A program made the translations under genes and the position numbers. A stretch of DNA of 64,000 nucleotides from Podospora pseudoanserina (taxonomy: Eukaryota > Ascomycota > Sordariomycetes > Sordariales > Podosporaceae). Below are positions 45,993 through 57,200 of this stretch, one piece after another (position 1 is the stretch's first letter; each line of letters begins with the position of its first letter). The notes beneath the pieces are model-generated. The model had not been told where the DNA came from and did no database searches. It saw only the letters and a list, made by a program, of their open reading frames with translations. Location: contig NW_026946671.1 in assembly GCF_035222485.1 (NCBI RefSeq), forward strand, positions 1,240,001-1,304,000. The letters run 5' to 3'.

Positions 45993-48131
45993 CTAGGTCA
46001 GGTTATAAAGTCTCCACACTATTATATCCCCTTCTCCCTCCCCCGACGTCCTCGCTCTAGCCAAAACCCCCCCATCCTCTTCACTCTGAGAAGCCGCTCT
46101 AGACGGGGCAGCATTAACACCCAGGAACTCCCCTAGTGTATGACTCAAACTTCTTGCCCGCCTTCTGATAAACCCCGTTTCATTACCAGTACTTTCCACC
46201 CCCGCGCTGACAGTTTGTTGACCCTGGCCCTGACCCTGTTCGGTATCTGAGACCTCTTCTGACGGGACAAAAAGGCTGTTTCTGAGAGAAGGTCGGTTTC
46301 GTTTGTGGGCTGGGAGGAGTTGGGTTGGGGACCCTTCCAGGTGTGATAACAATTTGTCTGTCACCACTGCTGTCAAGGTGGTGGAGAAGGGAGAGGGGGA
46401 AATAACTGGGTTTCCTCCCGCTGTTACGCCTACTGTGGTGAAGATCCTCGGATGAGGGTGGCTTCTGGGCGTGGTAGGTGGGATGGTGGTTATTGGTGGG
46501 GGAGTTGAAGACAAAGTCACCAATGGGTTATGGTCTGTATCTGAGACTGCCGCCGACGGTATTACGGAGGGAACGGAATCCGAAGAAATGGTATGTGCCC
46601 CCATCCCTGGGTGGCGGAAATGGTTATGATTAGGGGGCGTGCTGTCCCTCCATGGACCTAACAAAGGCGCATCCTCGTGGTCTTCATCGTAATCGTCCCC
46701 GTTGATGAGAGAGGGTTTCTGCTTGGAAAGGGCGGCTAAGGGTTTGTTTGTGAAGCTCACGCGGGACGACCGCCTGGATCGTCCTACAACTGCCGAGTCG
46801 CTACCTCTGCGGGAGGAGGTCCGGGCAAGGGAGTTAGTGCCGGGATCTTGGTTGGAGAGACCGATGGTTTCTTCTATGCCTTCGGCGTCGGAGAGGGCGG
46901 CTTCGTCTTCGTCGTCGTGGCGGGGCCGGCCGCTCGTGATGAGGAAGACGCCGAAAAAGGTGAGGAGACAGCCACCGATGAATTTGGCGGCGCGTTCCTT
47001 GGTAGTGCGCTCAAAGTCGCGGTAGAGGACAGCACTGCCGATGATGACGGAGAGCGTGAACAGGACGAATTGGATCGGGATGACTTGGGTGGAGTCGAAT
47101 CTCTGGAGGGCCTTGTTGAGGAAGCGGACCTGCATGATGGCCGTTGAGAGGAGGACGAAGAGAAGGACATAGGTGACTGGAGTGGTGAAAGCACCGAGGA
47201 GGGTTGATGAGAGCATCGAGGATACACCCTTGGTTGAAAGCGCTGTGTAGCCTCCAAACAAACCAACCAGGCCCAAATCGATAAGAATGGTACGATTCCC
47301 GTACCGAGGGCTGAGATACATCAACAGCGCAATCAGACCGCAGCTGGCGCCCATATAAATCTTGAACTCCATGGTGGTGATGGCATCCCACACCTCGTGC
47401 GGCCCCATCTTGGTCTCCTCCGAATCTGCACTCAAGACCACCGTAACCGCGCCTCCAATAGCAATAACGACACCCCAGAAGTCGCGTTGGCGGAATATCT
47501 CCTTGAAAAAGATGGGCGCTATCACACAATTCGAAACAAGAGCAACCACGCCGAGCGGGCTGACAATAGACGCCGGCGCAAAGCCATAGGCCAAAAAGTT
47601 GCCCATCTCACCCACCGTGATGAGAACCTGCCCCAACCACCAGTAAGGGTCCTTGAGATACGTCGAGGGGACCTTGGCTTCGTCACTGTCAGAGCTTCCG
47701 CTCCAGCGAGAGTCGTCGGACCGGAACGAATGCGTGAGGGGGTCCGTCTCGGTCGAATCACGGGTTTCTTCACTGATCTCACTCAGCACACCGTCCGAGT
47801 GGGATGTCTCGGCCGCTCCATAGCCCCCTAGTCCAGAGCTTTGCGACGCAGAATTGGCATGCTTCAGTGCCTGCCTTGCGCGCTCCCGCATTGCCACTTT
47901 GTGTCTGTGTAACCGAATATGCGCATACCGCTGGACGTTGAGAGCCAGAGCAATGAGGACATTGCCGCAGATGGCGGTTATTATGCCGATTAAACTCGAC
48001 CAGTTCTGGAGATCCTTGTCGGGATGGTCCCCATCATCATGCCCACCGCCAGCATCGTTGGAAAAGGAGGGTAGCCAGCCGGGCCAGGCGCGGCCTGTTA
48101 ATGGCGGACTCGAAGCTGGGTGGAGGTACAT
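45993..48131 (-). CDS. NIPA-family (DUF803) magnesium transporter-like protein
   Basis: A single frame of 712 residues from ATG MYLHPASSPPLTGRAWPGW; 13 further upstream codons are open but start at GTG. NIPA proteins have nine helices and move Mg2+ or related solutes. The first helix is SLIGIITAICGNVLIALALN (about residues 45-65). After a 90-residue polar loop come the family blocks YWWLGQVLITVGEMGNFLAY, ASIVSPLGVVALVSNCVIAP, FGGYTALSTKGVSS and VIPIQFVLFTLSVIIGSAVL. The C-terminal 300 residues are a long Ser/Thr/Pro-rich tail that animal NIPA proteins lack, with GGVLARARTSGEGEGDIIVW at the end. Substrate is inferred from the family only. Confidence 0.92.
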   Translation of the reverse strand: MYLHPASSPPLTGRAWPGWLPSFSNDAGGGHDDGDHPDKDLQNWSSLIGIITAICGNVLIALALNVQRYAHIRLHRHKVAMRERARQALKHANSASQSSGLGGYGAAETSHSDGVLSEISEETRDSTETDPLTHSFRSDDSRWSGSSDSDEAKVPSTYLKDPYWWLGQVLITVGEMGNFLAYGFAPASIVSPLGVVALVSNCVIAPIFFKEIFRQRDFWGVVIAIGGAVTVVLSADSEETKMGPHEVWDAITTMEFKIYMGASCGLIALLMYLSPRYGNRTILIDLGLVGLFGGYTALSTKGVSSMLSSTLLGAFTTPVTYVLLFVLLSTAIMQVRFLNKALQRFDSTQVIPIQFVLFTLSVIIGSAVLYRDFERTTKERAAKFIGGCLLTFFGVFLITSGRPRHDDEDEAALSDAEGIEETIGLSNQDPGTNSLARTSSRRGSDSAVVGRSRRSSRVSFTNKPLAALSKQKPSLINGDDYDEDHEDAPLLGPWRDSTPPNHNHFRHPGMGAHTISSDSVPSVIPSAAVSDTDHNPLVTLSSTPPPITTIPPTTPRSHPHPRIFTTVGVTAGGNPVISPSPFSTTLTAVVTDKLLSHLEGSPTQLLPAHKRNRPSLRNSLFVPSEEVSDTEQGQGQGQQTVSAGVESTGNETGFIRRRARSLSHTLGEFLGVNAAPSRAASQSEEDGGVLARARTSGEGEGDIIVWRLYNLT

Positions 48132-48518
48132 CTTGGTGTTGTTGTCGTCCCCCGGCAAACTGAAGCGCACCGGTGTCGCTCGGTTTCGAGGTTGGTCATG
48201 GGTGGTTTGTGGGAGTAAGTGAGTCGGTCAGTCGGTCGGTCGGTCTAGCTGTCGGGTTCCGAGTAGTGCTGAGTGTTCAGCACTCGGTACTCAGTAGTAA
48301 ATTTGGTTGTAATTTCTCACACTAGATATGGGTCGTTGGTTTCGTGCCGCGATGCGAAGTGGCGCTGGCGCACCATCGAACATGGGGGAGAAGTGGACCG
48401 GCCATCTGCCTGCCGCTCTTGTCATCCTACCCCAGTCCAGCTGGAAAGGCCTCTGATTGGCTGGTCAATCAAGACCAGAGAGACATATATCAACACCACA
48501 TTTCATTCATAAACATAT
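48132..48518. other. NIPA-like gene promoter, no gene seen
   Basis: Short interval with a GGTCGGTCGGTCGG tetramer run at about 48230-48246 and a CAGCACTCGGTACTCAG near-repeat at 48268-48295. It separates the NIPA-like gene from the decayed gene to the right. Confidence 0.5.
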
Positions 48519-50003
48519 ATGCTTTACATCTCCGATTCACCTCTCAAGTCGAAAAGCCTCCCACATGATTGTCGACAACTTAGACTCTACGGACCAGCAG
48601 GGGGGCTGTATAAAGCCTCTGTTGAGGAGTGCCACCTGCCCTTGATATTCCCCAAGTATGCCCAGATCACTGTTTATCGGTCCGAGACAGGCCCCGATGG
48701 GAAGCCTGCTCTTCCAAAAAAAAAAAATGTCGAACTGGAGGGCATCGACACTGATGTCTCCAGCCCAGTCTCTCTCAGTAGAACTGCCAAAACTCATAGC
48801 CACCTTTCTTCACGAAAGTGCTACTCGCCCGTTCGTCTCGCCAATGAACTAGGCTGGGAACCCACCCCCCGTGGCTACACACCACCTAAGTCCTTCGCTC
48901 TCGACGGTACTAACCCGCTAGATGTTACTTATCGTCCCGAATATGCAGACCAAAAGCCAGTTTTCGGCTGGCTCGATGCATTCGAGGACCTGATGCGAGT
49001 CAACTCTGGTCTGGAGCTATCAGACTTAGACACGAAGCACGCCACCGTCCACAAACTATGGCATCTTTCCTGGACGAATAGAAGCGACCTGGAGTTCCCC
49101 AGACTTCGCCATGTGCGAAACATGATGTTTCACATCAACACGTGGTCAAACAACTCTTGGCATCTCTGGTTTCCCTCATTTCTTCGCCAGGGGGGGAAGA
49201 CATCACCAAACACTCCCGAAGAGTGGCTCAAGGCTCGGGAACAGGAGAGGGAATTCTGGGCTTCCGGGATGAGCTGATGGAGCAGCGCAAATGGTTTCAA
49301 AAACTGCTCGGCATGGATGTGAACAGTATTATCCAAGCCCAATGGTTTCGAGGGGTGCGCAATCCCCCCGAGGAGCACCTGGTCGTGGACAAGGACGGCT
49401 CGTCTTTCTTCGGCGCATTGGCTTTGTCTCTTCTATTGATGCACTACCAGCTCCGAAGTGGAGACCTAGTTGAGCATGAAGCGGCCTTGTCTCAACGACC
49501 CCCCGATCAAAGGTGGCCTCTCGCCACCATGTTGACCCTCATAAGCATGTTCACAGATCATCCTGTTAGGCCTGCCCACGACTATAGCCTATTGGTTAAT
49601 CAGGGCCATTTTTTCCATTATTGAGATGGCATAGTAAAAATTAGGGATAGGGTGGGCGAGGGGAAAGAATGATTCATCAAGGATTTCTTGGGGAATCTCC
49701 ATCGCCACCACTCCCTGATGCTACACGATGTGGAGAACCCTCACAAACCTGCTCTCAGGTGGCCCTGCCAACAACTTAGCCCCAAGAAGGAGACACTCGA
49801 GGAGGGCAAGGCGAAGTGGGACAGGAAACTGGAAGAGCTTTTCGTATCGTAGATGATGTGGGAAACTTTGCGCGTCGTTAAGCAAGGCTTTTTTGAGGGT
49901 AAATATGCTCGAAAGGCGTATTTAGCTCTAGGACGACGCTCTAATAATGCGTCACTACCATTGGCGACAGATTTTGTGCAGGTCATCATTTCATCTGTAG
50001 GCT
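48519..50003 (+). pseudogene. Decayed gene of unknown family
   Basis: From ATG at 48519 the frame codes 252 residues with normal protein composition (SFALDGTNPLDVTYRPEY, PVFGWLDAFEDLMRV, NNSWHLWFPSFLRQGGKTSP) and then stops at 49275. The same protein clearly continues in the next frame from about 49265 (DELMEQRKWFQKLLGMDVNS, SSFFGALALSLLLMHYQ), and that frame runs to 50003 with TGA at 49622, TGA at 49670 and TAG at 49850, each flanked by coherent coding text (FIKDFLGNLHRHHSLML, ETLEEGKAKWDRKLEELF). One frame change of one base after TTCCGGG plus three stops makes loss of function likely; introns could explain some of it. No domain is recognised. Confidence 0.5.
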
Positions 50004-50402
50004 GATGAAGACCAGGCCATATTTCCATCGTTTCTCCGGGGGTATCAGGGCGAGGTAAGGGTCTGCTCAAAGAAAAAAGGGAGCGTGGAGTATCTAGCAT
50101 GGAAGAAGAAGAAAAGGGAGCTAATCTGGGGATGTTTTGAGCACACGCACACACAACCTGACGAGCAGAAAGGACACACAACAACCACAGTAAATCTCCC
50201 TCTTACAATACATAAACACCCACAAGAACAGCGCTTCCCAAATACCCTCAAAAGACAGGACGACAAAAACACTTCCCCAACCCCTCACATACAGCTCCGC
50301 CTTTTAGAAACTATAAACACCAAAAACATAAACCTACCAGAACAACAAACCAAACACCACTTGCCTAACCTCCCAAAAACATATCAAAACCCAAAAAACT
50401 AA
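50004..50402. other. Short intergenic stretch, no gene seen
   Basis: AC- and A-rich sequence with no coding signal. The A run at 50393-50398 is the probable terminator of the tRNA-Gln gene. Confidence 0.5.
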
Positions 50403-50520
50403 AGGTCCTACCCGGACTCGAACCGGGGTTGCCGGAAGAATTTCTCTTACGTACTTTGTATGATGGGGCACGAGAGATTGTTTTCAGAATCCGGAGTGAT
50501 AACCGCTACACTATAGAACC
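50403..50520 (-). tRNA. tRNA-Gln (CTG) with an intron of about 46 nt
   Basis: Minus strand: acceptor GGTTCTA with TAGGACC, D arm GTG...CAC around AGCGGTTAT, anticodon stem CCGGA with TCCGG around TTCTGA, T arm CCCGG-TTCGAGT-CCGGG. The anticodon is CTG and the discriminator T. An intron interrupts the loop at the normal place after position 37. A T run follows 4-9 bp after the end on the minus strand. Confidence 0.93.
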
Positions 50521-50965
50521 AATTTATTGGAACATGCTCATACAGGTCAGACAACTGCCATATCACTCAGCATATGTGGTGGCGGCGTGGAACGGGATAC
50601 AGAAAAGCACTCGCCAACATCTCAACACTGAAACACCTCAAGGTCAATTCATTCCGAGGGGGAAAAAAAAAACCAATAAAACAATCCTATTGTATCTTCG
50701 GGTGTGGTATGTGCAATTCAAAACTATGGAATGAAATTGAACAAAAGAGTGCAGTGTGACAGACGATTGTTTGAGAACCATCCGTTAAATCATACACAAC
50801 TGGCGAGTTCACAGTCCTTAATGCGAAGTCATCATAGTAAAATCAAAGCAAAGCCCCCAATGCCTCAAAATTCATAATTACCCCTCTCACTATTTACATT
50901 TTTGATTTCCCAACCCATGTCATTATCTTACGTTTTTATTCTACCATCTCATTGTCACCTCATAA
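50521..50965. other. ADE5,7 3' flank, no gene seen
   Basis: AT-rich, without coding features. It must contain the polyadenylation region of the ADE5,7 gene. Confidence 0.5.
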
Positions 50966-53332
50966 CTAAGCCCAGCTCTCCAAATTCCTCAACTCACACC
51001 CATTACCACCCTCCGGCCTCTTCGTCAACCTACCCAAAGTATACACCTTCTCACCAGCCTCCTCCAACCCCTTAACAACACCCTCAACACCCTCAGCAGC
51101 AACAGCAACCACCATGCCAATACCAGTGTTGAATGTCCTGCCCATCTCAGCGGGCTCAACGCTCTCAGCAAGCCACTTGAACACAGGCGGCAACTCCCAC
51201 GCCGCGACATCAATCTCAGCAGAGAGGTGCTTGGGCAACATGCGGGGGACGTTCTCAGTCAGACCACCACCAGTGATATGTGCCATACCCTTGACAGCAG
51301 CAGCACCGGGCTCAGAAGCCAGAACCTTGAGCAAAGGCTTGACATAGATCTTCGTAGGGGTCAAAAGCGCCTCGCCGACAGACTTGGAGCCGTCCCATGG
51401 GCAGGCATCTGTGTACTCAAGGCCACACTTCTGAACGACCTTGCGGACGAGAGAGAAACCATTGGAGTGAACACCAGAAGAAGTAAGACCGATGAGGACA
51501 TCGCCTTCAACCATGGCATCCTTGCGGGGGAGACGCTGCTCAGCCTTCATGACACCAATGGCGGCGCCGGCAGCATCGTAGTCATCGCCAGTGTAAAGGT
51601 CAGGCATCTCAGCCGTTTCACCTCCAACAAGAGCACAGCCAGACTCGAGGCAGCCCTTGGCAACACCCTCAACGAAAGAAGCAGCAACGGACACATCAAG
51701 ACGACTGCAGCCGTAGTAATCGAGGAACATGAAGGGCTCAGCACCCTGGACGACAAGATCGTTGACGTTCATGGCGACGAGATCAATACCAACGGTGTCG
51801 TGCTTGTTCATCTTCTGGGCAATGATGAGCTTGGTGCCGACACCGTCGATGGCACCGACAACGATGGGCGCACCGGGGAAACCGGCCTGGGAGAGATCGA
51901 CCTCTCCACCGAAGCCACCGATCACAGCGTCGGCGCCAGGGCGGCGGGTGGTGGCCACGGCAGCCTTGATGCGGTCGACAAGCTCGTTTCCGGCATCGAT
52001 GCTCACACCAGCTTGGGCATAAGTGAGTTTGCCAGAAGCCTCTGACTCACGGAAAGCACGGTGAGCAATGTCGTTGCGGTAGTACATGCCATCAAAGTTG
52101 ATGAGCTTGACGCCCTCATACGCCTTGTCAACAGCGGCACGGAGAGACTCGCCAACAGCATTCGCAGCAATGACACGGCCACCATCAGTGACCAAAACGT
52201 CACCAGTGAGCTTGGTACCAGCGTGGAAGATGGTGATATCTTGGGGAGCAGCTGACACCTGCATGGGAATATTCTTGGGGTATGACTCGGGGTAGCCAGG
52301 GGCAGCAACCACCACGGTGGTGGAAAACTTGTTGGACACCTTGACGGGGACGTCCTCGAGGTAGGGGATAGGGCCGGCGCAGGCGTACATGATCTTGGCG
52401 AGATCGGACTCGAGCAATGGCAGAACCGTCTGGGTCTCCGGGTCGCCAAAGCGGACGTTGTACTCGAGCACCTTGGGGGTGCCATCAGGGGCAATCATCA
52501 GGCCAGTAAAAAGGCAGCCCTTGAAGGGGAAGCCATCCTTGCGCATACCATCAATGGTAGGCTGAAGAATCTCGCGCTCAACACGAGCGAGGAGCTCAGG
52601 GGTAGCGAGCTTAGTGGGCGCATAGCATCCCATACCGCCAGTGTTCAGCCCAGTGTCGCCATCGCCAATTCGCTTGTGATCTTGGGCAGCAGGCAGGGAC
52701 TTGATCGTGGTACCGTCGCAGAAAGACAGGATGCTCAGCTCGTCACCAACCAAAAATTCCTCAATGACGACCTCGTTGCCAGCATCACCAAACGCCTTGT
52801 CCTGCATGATATCCTTCAAACCCTGCTGAGCCTCCTCCTGAGTCTGGGGAAGGATAACACCCTTGCCAGCAGCCAAACCAGTGGCCTTGATGACAACATT
52901 GTGCTTGACAGTCTTCAGATACTCGCTGGCCTTTTCGTAGTCGGAAAAGTTCTCGTAGGCGGCAGTCGGGATGTTGTGCTTCTTCATAAAGTCCTTGGAA
53001 AAGGTCTTGCTGCCCTCCATGCGCGCGGCCTCCCTGGAGGGGCCAAAGACGGGGATGCCGGCCTCGCGGAAGTAGCCCTCGATGCCGTCGACGAGGGGCG
53101 CCTCCGGGCCAGGGACGACGAGGTTAATGTTGTTCTTCTTTGCGAACTCGACGAGGCCGGGGTAGTCGTTGGGCTTAACGGCGGTGGTGTTGGTCACCTT
53201 GGGCAACCCCGCGGTGCCGCCGTTGCCAGGAACGGCGATGATGGACTCCACATACGGCGATTGGGAGAGCTTCCAGGCAAGGGCGTGCTCGCGGCCACCG
53301 TTGCCGACCAGCAGGATTCGAAGAGACGACAT
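50966..53332 (-). CDS. ADE5,7: Bifunctional purine enzyme: GAR synthetase and AIR synthetase
   Basis: The protein carries out two steps of de novo purine synthesis in the cytosol: joining phosphoribosylamine to glycine (GARS) and cyclising FGAM to AIR (AIRS). A single exon codes 788 residues, as in other fungi. The start MSSLRILLVGNGGREHALAW is the GARS nucleotide-binding loop. The ATP-grasp part includes PGPEAPLVDGIEGYF, VVIKATGLAAGKGVILP and the end motif VLEYNVRFGDPETQ (about residues 105-300). AIRS begins near residue 440 (YAQAGVSIDAGNELVDRIK) and contains GVGTKLIIAQKM and LVGGETAEMPDLY, with LGRLTKRPEGGNGCEL at the end. Both halves keep their key motifs, so both activities should be intact. 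Confidence 0.99.
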   Translation of the reverse strand: MSSLRILLVGNGGREHALAWKLSQSPYVESIIAVPGNGGTAGLPKVTNTTAVKPNDYPGLVEFAKKNNINLVVPGPEAPLVDGIEGYFREAGIPVFGPSREAARMEGSKTFSKDFMKKHNIPTAAYENFSDYEKASEYLKTVKHNVVIKATGLAAGKGVILPQTQEEAQQGLKDIMQDKAFGDAGNEVVIEEFLVGDELSILSFCDGTTIKSLPAAQDHKRIGDGDTGLNTGGMGCYAPTKLATPELLARVEREILQPTIDGMRKDGFPFKGCLFTGLMIAPDGTPKVLEYNVRFGDPETQTVLPLLESDLAKIMYACAGPIPYLEDVPVKVSNKFSTTVVVAAPGYPESYPKNIPMQVSAAPQDITIFHAGTKLTGDVLVTDGGRVIAANAVGESLRAAVDKAYEGVKLINFDGMYYRNDIAHRAFRESEASGKLTYAQAGVSIDAGNELVDRIKAAVATTRRPGADAVIGGFGGEVDLSQAGFPGAPIVVGAIDGVGTKLIIAQKMNKHDTVGIDLVAMNVNDLVVQGAEPFMFLDYYGCSRLDVSVAASFVEGVAKGCLESGCALVGGETAEMPDLYTGDDYDAAGAAIGVMKAEQRLPRKDAMVEGDVLIGLTSSGVHSNGFSLVRKVVQKCGLEYTDACPWDGSKSVGEALLTPTKIYVKPLLKVLASEPGAAAVKGMAHITGGGLTENVPRMLPKHLSAEIDVAAWELPPVFKWLAESVEPAEMGRTFNTGIGMVVAVAAEGVEGVVKGLEEAGEKVYTLGRLTKRPEGGNGCELRNLESWA

Positions 53333-53855
53333 TTTTGAGTTGTGTTGGGGGTGGTTGTCACACTTGCGTGACTGGAGCAGAGTGAGTCGTCCCTGACCCA
53401 GCAGCGCTCTCGGATTGCCCCTCCATTTCTGTCAAAATGAAAATCCGGGGCAGAGAAATTTTACCCCTCCCCCGCGCTTGCTATCGACAGGGCACCGCTG
53501 ATTGGCCAATTCCTGTCTGATTAGCGGATGGGGATGGGGTACGTACCTTGAGAGAAAGAGCAAAAAAAAAAAAAAAAGCTCAGCATGTGAGTCGGGGTGT
53601 GGAAAAGCTGGACGCAATAGCTGATGATGGAGTGAACACTGGAGCTCTCTGTGAGCTGTCGCTGAGTTCTGGCTCTCACCAGCCTTAGCGTTATGCTTCA
53701 GGGCACGCCTTGCTCTCAGTACCAACCGAGCTGTCCAATTTCTGATCTTCACACTGCTCTATCGGGAAACCAGGGTTCCCGACTTGTTCGCCAACACCAT
53801 TTCGAAACTCTCAAGGGTTGCATGAAGTGAGGAATGCAAAAACTACAAAAATGAA
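53333..53855. promoter_or_regulatory. ADE5,7 upstream region
   Basis: No gene is seen. Two GTGAGTCG sequences (53382 and 53588) are one base from the TGAGTCA site of Gcn4/CPC1-type factors, which commonly control purine genes, but one mismatch makes this weak. A 15-nt A run lies at 53562-53576. Confidence 0.35.
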
Positions 53856-53966
53856 TGATGAGAGTGGGATTCGAACCCACGCCCTTTCGGACCACGGAAT
53901 CTTTTGAGAAGATGTTGATTAAGGAAGACCTTAACGTGGCGCCTTAGACCGCTCGGCCATCTCACC
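53856..53966 (-). tRNA. tRNA-Leu (AAG) with a short intron
   Basis: Minus strand: acceptor GGTGAGA with TCTCATC (one G-T pair), D arm typical of leucine tRNAs (GGCCGAGCGGTCTAAGGC), anticodon stem CCACG with CGTGG and loop starting TTAAGG, a long variable arm (TCCGAAAGGGC region) and T arm GTGGG-TTCGAAT-CCCAC. The anticodon is AAG and the discriminator A. An intron of about 28 nt sits after position 37. A five-base T run follows within 10 bp. Confidence 0.94.
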
Positions 53967-54238
53967 GTACTGATTTGTTGAAAGACAAGCTCAGAGGGAC
54001 GGCTCATGATGCTGCTCGAGGTCAACCGACCAAGCGAATGTTCAAGACCAACCGTCCGCAAGAGTTCCTCATATGTCCCATAATGTACGAGGTCTTTCAA
54101 AAGATAACATCAGTCTTCAAATCATATTCATAACATGTCAAACAAAACAAACAACCCGGCCAGTCATGCTATCCTTGCAGCCCGCCATCCCATATGTTCA
54201 TCCCTACACCACTATTCAACACCATCATCCCCGGGCAT

Positions 54239-57200
54239 TCACAGAGTGTCCTCACCCTCATCTTCCTCATCCTCATCCAACAACTCACTGACCAAACTCT
54301 TATCATCTCCATCCTCCTCCGCATCATCTTCCTCAATACTCTTCATCACCGGCTCCGTCCTGTTCAACACAACCGTCGCCTCCTCTTCCTCTTCATCCTC
54401 CTCTTTGATGATGCTCCCCGCCCTGGATGAAACAACTGAGCCCTCCCTTCCAGCATTGTTTCCAGCAGCAGCACCGGCCACACTCCCCAGCCCAACAGAA
54501 CTAGCCCTGCTAACGCTCCTCCTGTACCTCTGTACCTGACCTTCAGCTGAGTTCATCTGCGCCGCCACAGCAGCAGCATCAAGCTGGTTGACAATCTTGC
54601 CAAGCCCAACATGCAATTTGTACAGCGAGTTCCGACTCGTCGCATCAGTCAAAAGACCATTCTCAACAGCCTCACAAACCAGGGCATAGATGTCTCTAGT
54701 GAGCTCCTCACTTGAGGCCGGAGACACATAAAGTTTGCCAAGCAGCGCAGCAATAATCTTCTTTTCCTCTCCTGTCGTCTCGTTAGCACTCTCCACACGG
54801 CCAAACGTGAAAGGAAAACGGATCAAACTTACTCGGCACACTCCCAGACAATCTCTCCAAAATCCCCCTCGCAAACTCCAAATGCACATCCGCATTCACA
54901 TTCTTCCTCTCCCCCTCCACCCCCTCCTCCTTGCCCGGGTAGTAACACTTCCTCGGATCCGTCCAGTCCACCAAGCAAGCGCCAATCGTCGCCAAACTCA
55001 CCATCTCCTCATCCACATCCGCGTCATCATCCTCCAGCCCCTCCCTTACATTATACAACGTGTGCAGCGCATCCAGCGCAACAATCCTCATCAAGTCCTG
55101 ATTCTCCGCCCGACTGTAGCAAAACACCGGCAGGAAATAATTCAGCGCCTGCCTGACAGACTGATTGTCACTGCTCGCCGGCTCAAAGTACGCCACAACC
55201 AACGTCTTGAGCAGCTCCGCAGAAAAGTCATGATCAGAAATCACCCTCCCAAGCAGCAACTTCGACACCGCCACCGTAGCAGAAGCCTGCACCTCAGGAT
55301 GCCTCGCCCCCGACCTCAAAGCCTTGATGTAGACCTTCAACAGTGTAGGGTTAGCAGACAACAGCTGTGACCCATGCACATTCAAAATGTCCGTCAAGAT
55401 GTTCAGCGCCGTAATCTGCAGCGCCGTATGCCCCTTGCTAAAAAAGTGCATAAACAGCGTCAAATTCTCCTCCGCCAGCGACCTATCCAACAACGAACAC
55501 AAACCCAGACAGACCAGACCCCTCTCCCGCACAGGCGCCTCGTGGGAACGGACAGCTGGCACAACAAGATTGTTAAGCATTGAAACCAAATGGTCGTTTT
55601 GCTGGAGATCGCCCGTCACGTTGGCGAGCATGCACTGCACGATATGCAAGCACTTCATGTTGATCATGATCTCCTTGATCGCCTTCTTGGCCGCCTCCTC
55701 CTCGGACAGCGCAGGGACATTCTTGTTCTTGGAGGATTTGGTCGGGGTGGTGTCGCGGTCGGGGGTGGACACCTCTGACTGAGCCGAGTGGAACGATTCA
55801 TCGTCGTTATCGTTCTCGCTCGCGGGCGGCTCGTCGACGATGGTGTCGTGCACGTCGGCTACGGCTTCGAGGACGATGGAGCAGAATTCCTTTTCCCCGG
55901 CAGCGTCAGGGGCGCAAATGTCGCGGAGGACGTTGACAGTCAACTTGGTCACCTCGTCAGGGAGTTCGGGAATGGAGAGGGTCTGTCGGAGGAGGGAGAA
56001 CATCTTGCGACGACCGACTTCATCAGAGTAGTCGAGCGTGAGGGCGATGTGGAGGAGCTGTTCTGCTATGAACTCCTGCTCCACCGTGTCCTCCTCCTCT
56101 TCCTCTTCAAGGTCTTCCTGTTCTTCGGCACGCTTGATGGCGTCGATCAGGACCTTGATGTAGCGCTCGAGGTAGAAGGCTACCTTGGTGACTTCGGGGA
56201 GCTTCTCCTCGACGAGCTGCTCAAACTTGCCGTTGCCCTCGCTGCGGCAAAAGTCGTTGAAGGTTCGGCAGACAAAGACGGACTCGGCGCTCAGAGTCTC
56301 GAAGAAGGTGTCGTCAAAGACCATGGCTTCTCTGTAGTCTGGACGACCTTCCCAGAAACCCTTCATGGCTTCAAGACCGATGCCGTTCTCGCCACCAGAG
56401 TTGATGACATCGATACGCTCCAACAACTCAAGGAGCGCGTCGAGGTTAGGGGGTGAAACCTCAGCCGGCTGACCGGTCTCAGCAGGCGGTGGCGTCCCCG
56501 CGCAATCCTCGATCCAGCGCTCACGGAACAGACGACCGGCCGCCTTACGGACGTTCTCATCTCTGTCGCGCAAACCCCATCGGAGCAGCTTCTCCCTCAT
56601 CGAAAGTGACAAGTGCCTAAAATCACCCAGCGCGGGAAGCAGCCGCGAGTACACCGACCTCCTCGTTGCCGCATCTTGATCCCTCGCCCTCTCAAGCAGA
56701 AAAGGCAACGTCTTGGGCAAAATAGGCAGATTCACCAAAAGCGACCTCCTGACATCAGCGCTGGGATCGTTCTGCAACACCTCCAGCAACTTATCCAAGA
56801 GGCCACTGCCCGCACCACCCCCTTCGCTATCCTCCGAATCTTCTTCAGCCTCGACCTCATTCCCCGCCAGTCTCCCCAACCCGAGCACAGCCTGCACCCT
56901 TACCATGGCCTCCTTGTCCCGAATCCTCTTCAACAACCCCGACCTCAGCTTCTGAAACAAATCATCATCAATCGCATCCAGCGAGCTGATAATGTGTGAA
57001 ATCAACTGCGTCGACCGATACCTCACAAACTTGTCCTTCGCCTGCAGCAACGGCAAAATCGTAACCATCAGATACGTCGTGAGTCTCGTAGCAGGCGTCT
57101 CAGGCATAGTACTAGTATCCATATCCACCTCGCCCGTAATCTCATTGTCCTTGTCAATCGCATGCCGCAAAAACAGCCCAATGAACCTGACCGTCTTCTC

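Noticed and set aside
51227-52045. 272-codon plus-strand frame, and further frames at 52676-53338
   Set aside because: These are antisense shadows of ADE5,7, whose coding frame is certain.
53382-53595. Gcn4/CPC1 sites before ADE5,7
   Set aside because: Both candidates differ from TGAGTCA at the last base, so they are mentioned only as weak context.
55788-56456. 222-codon plus-strand frame
   Set aside because: It is antisense to the condensin subunit gene.
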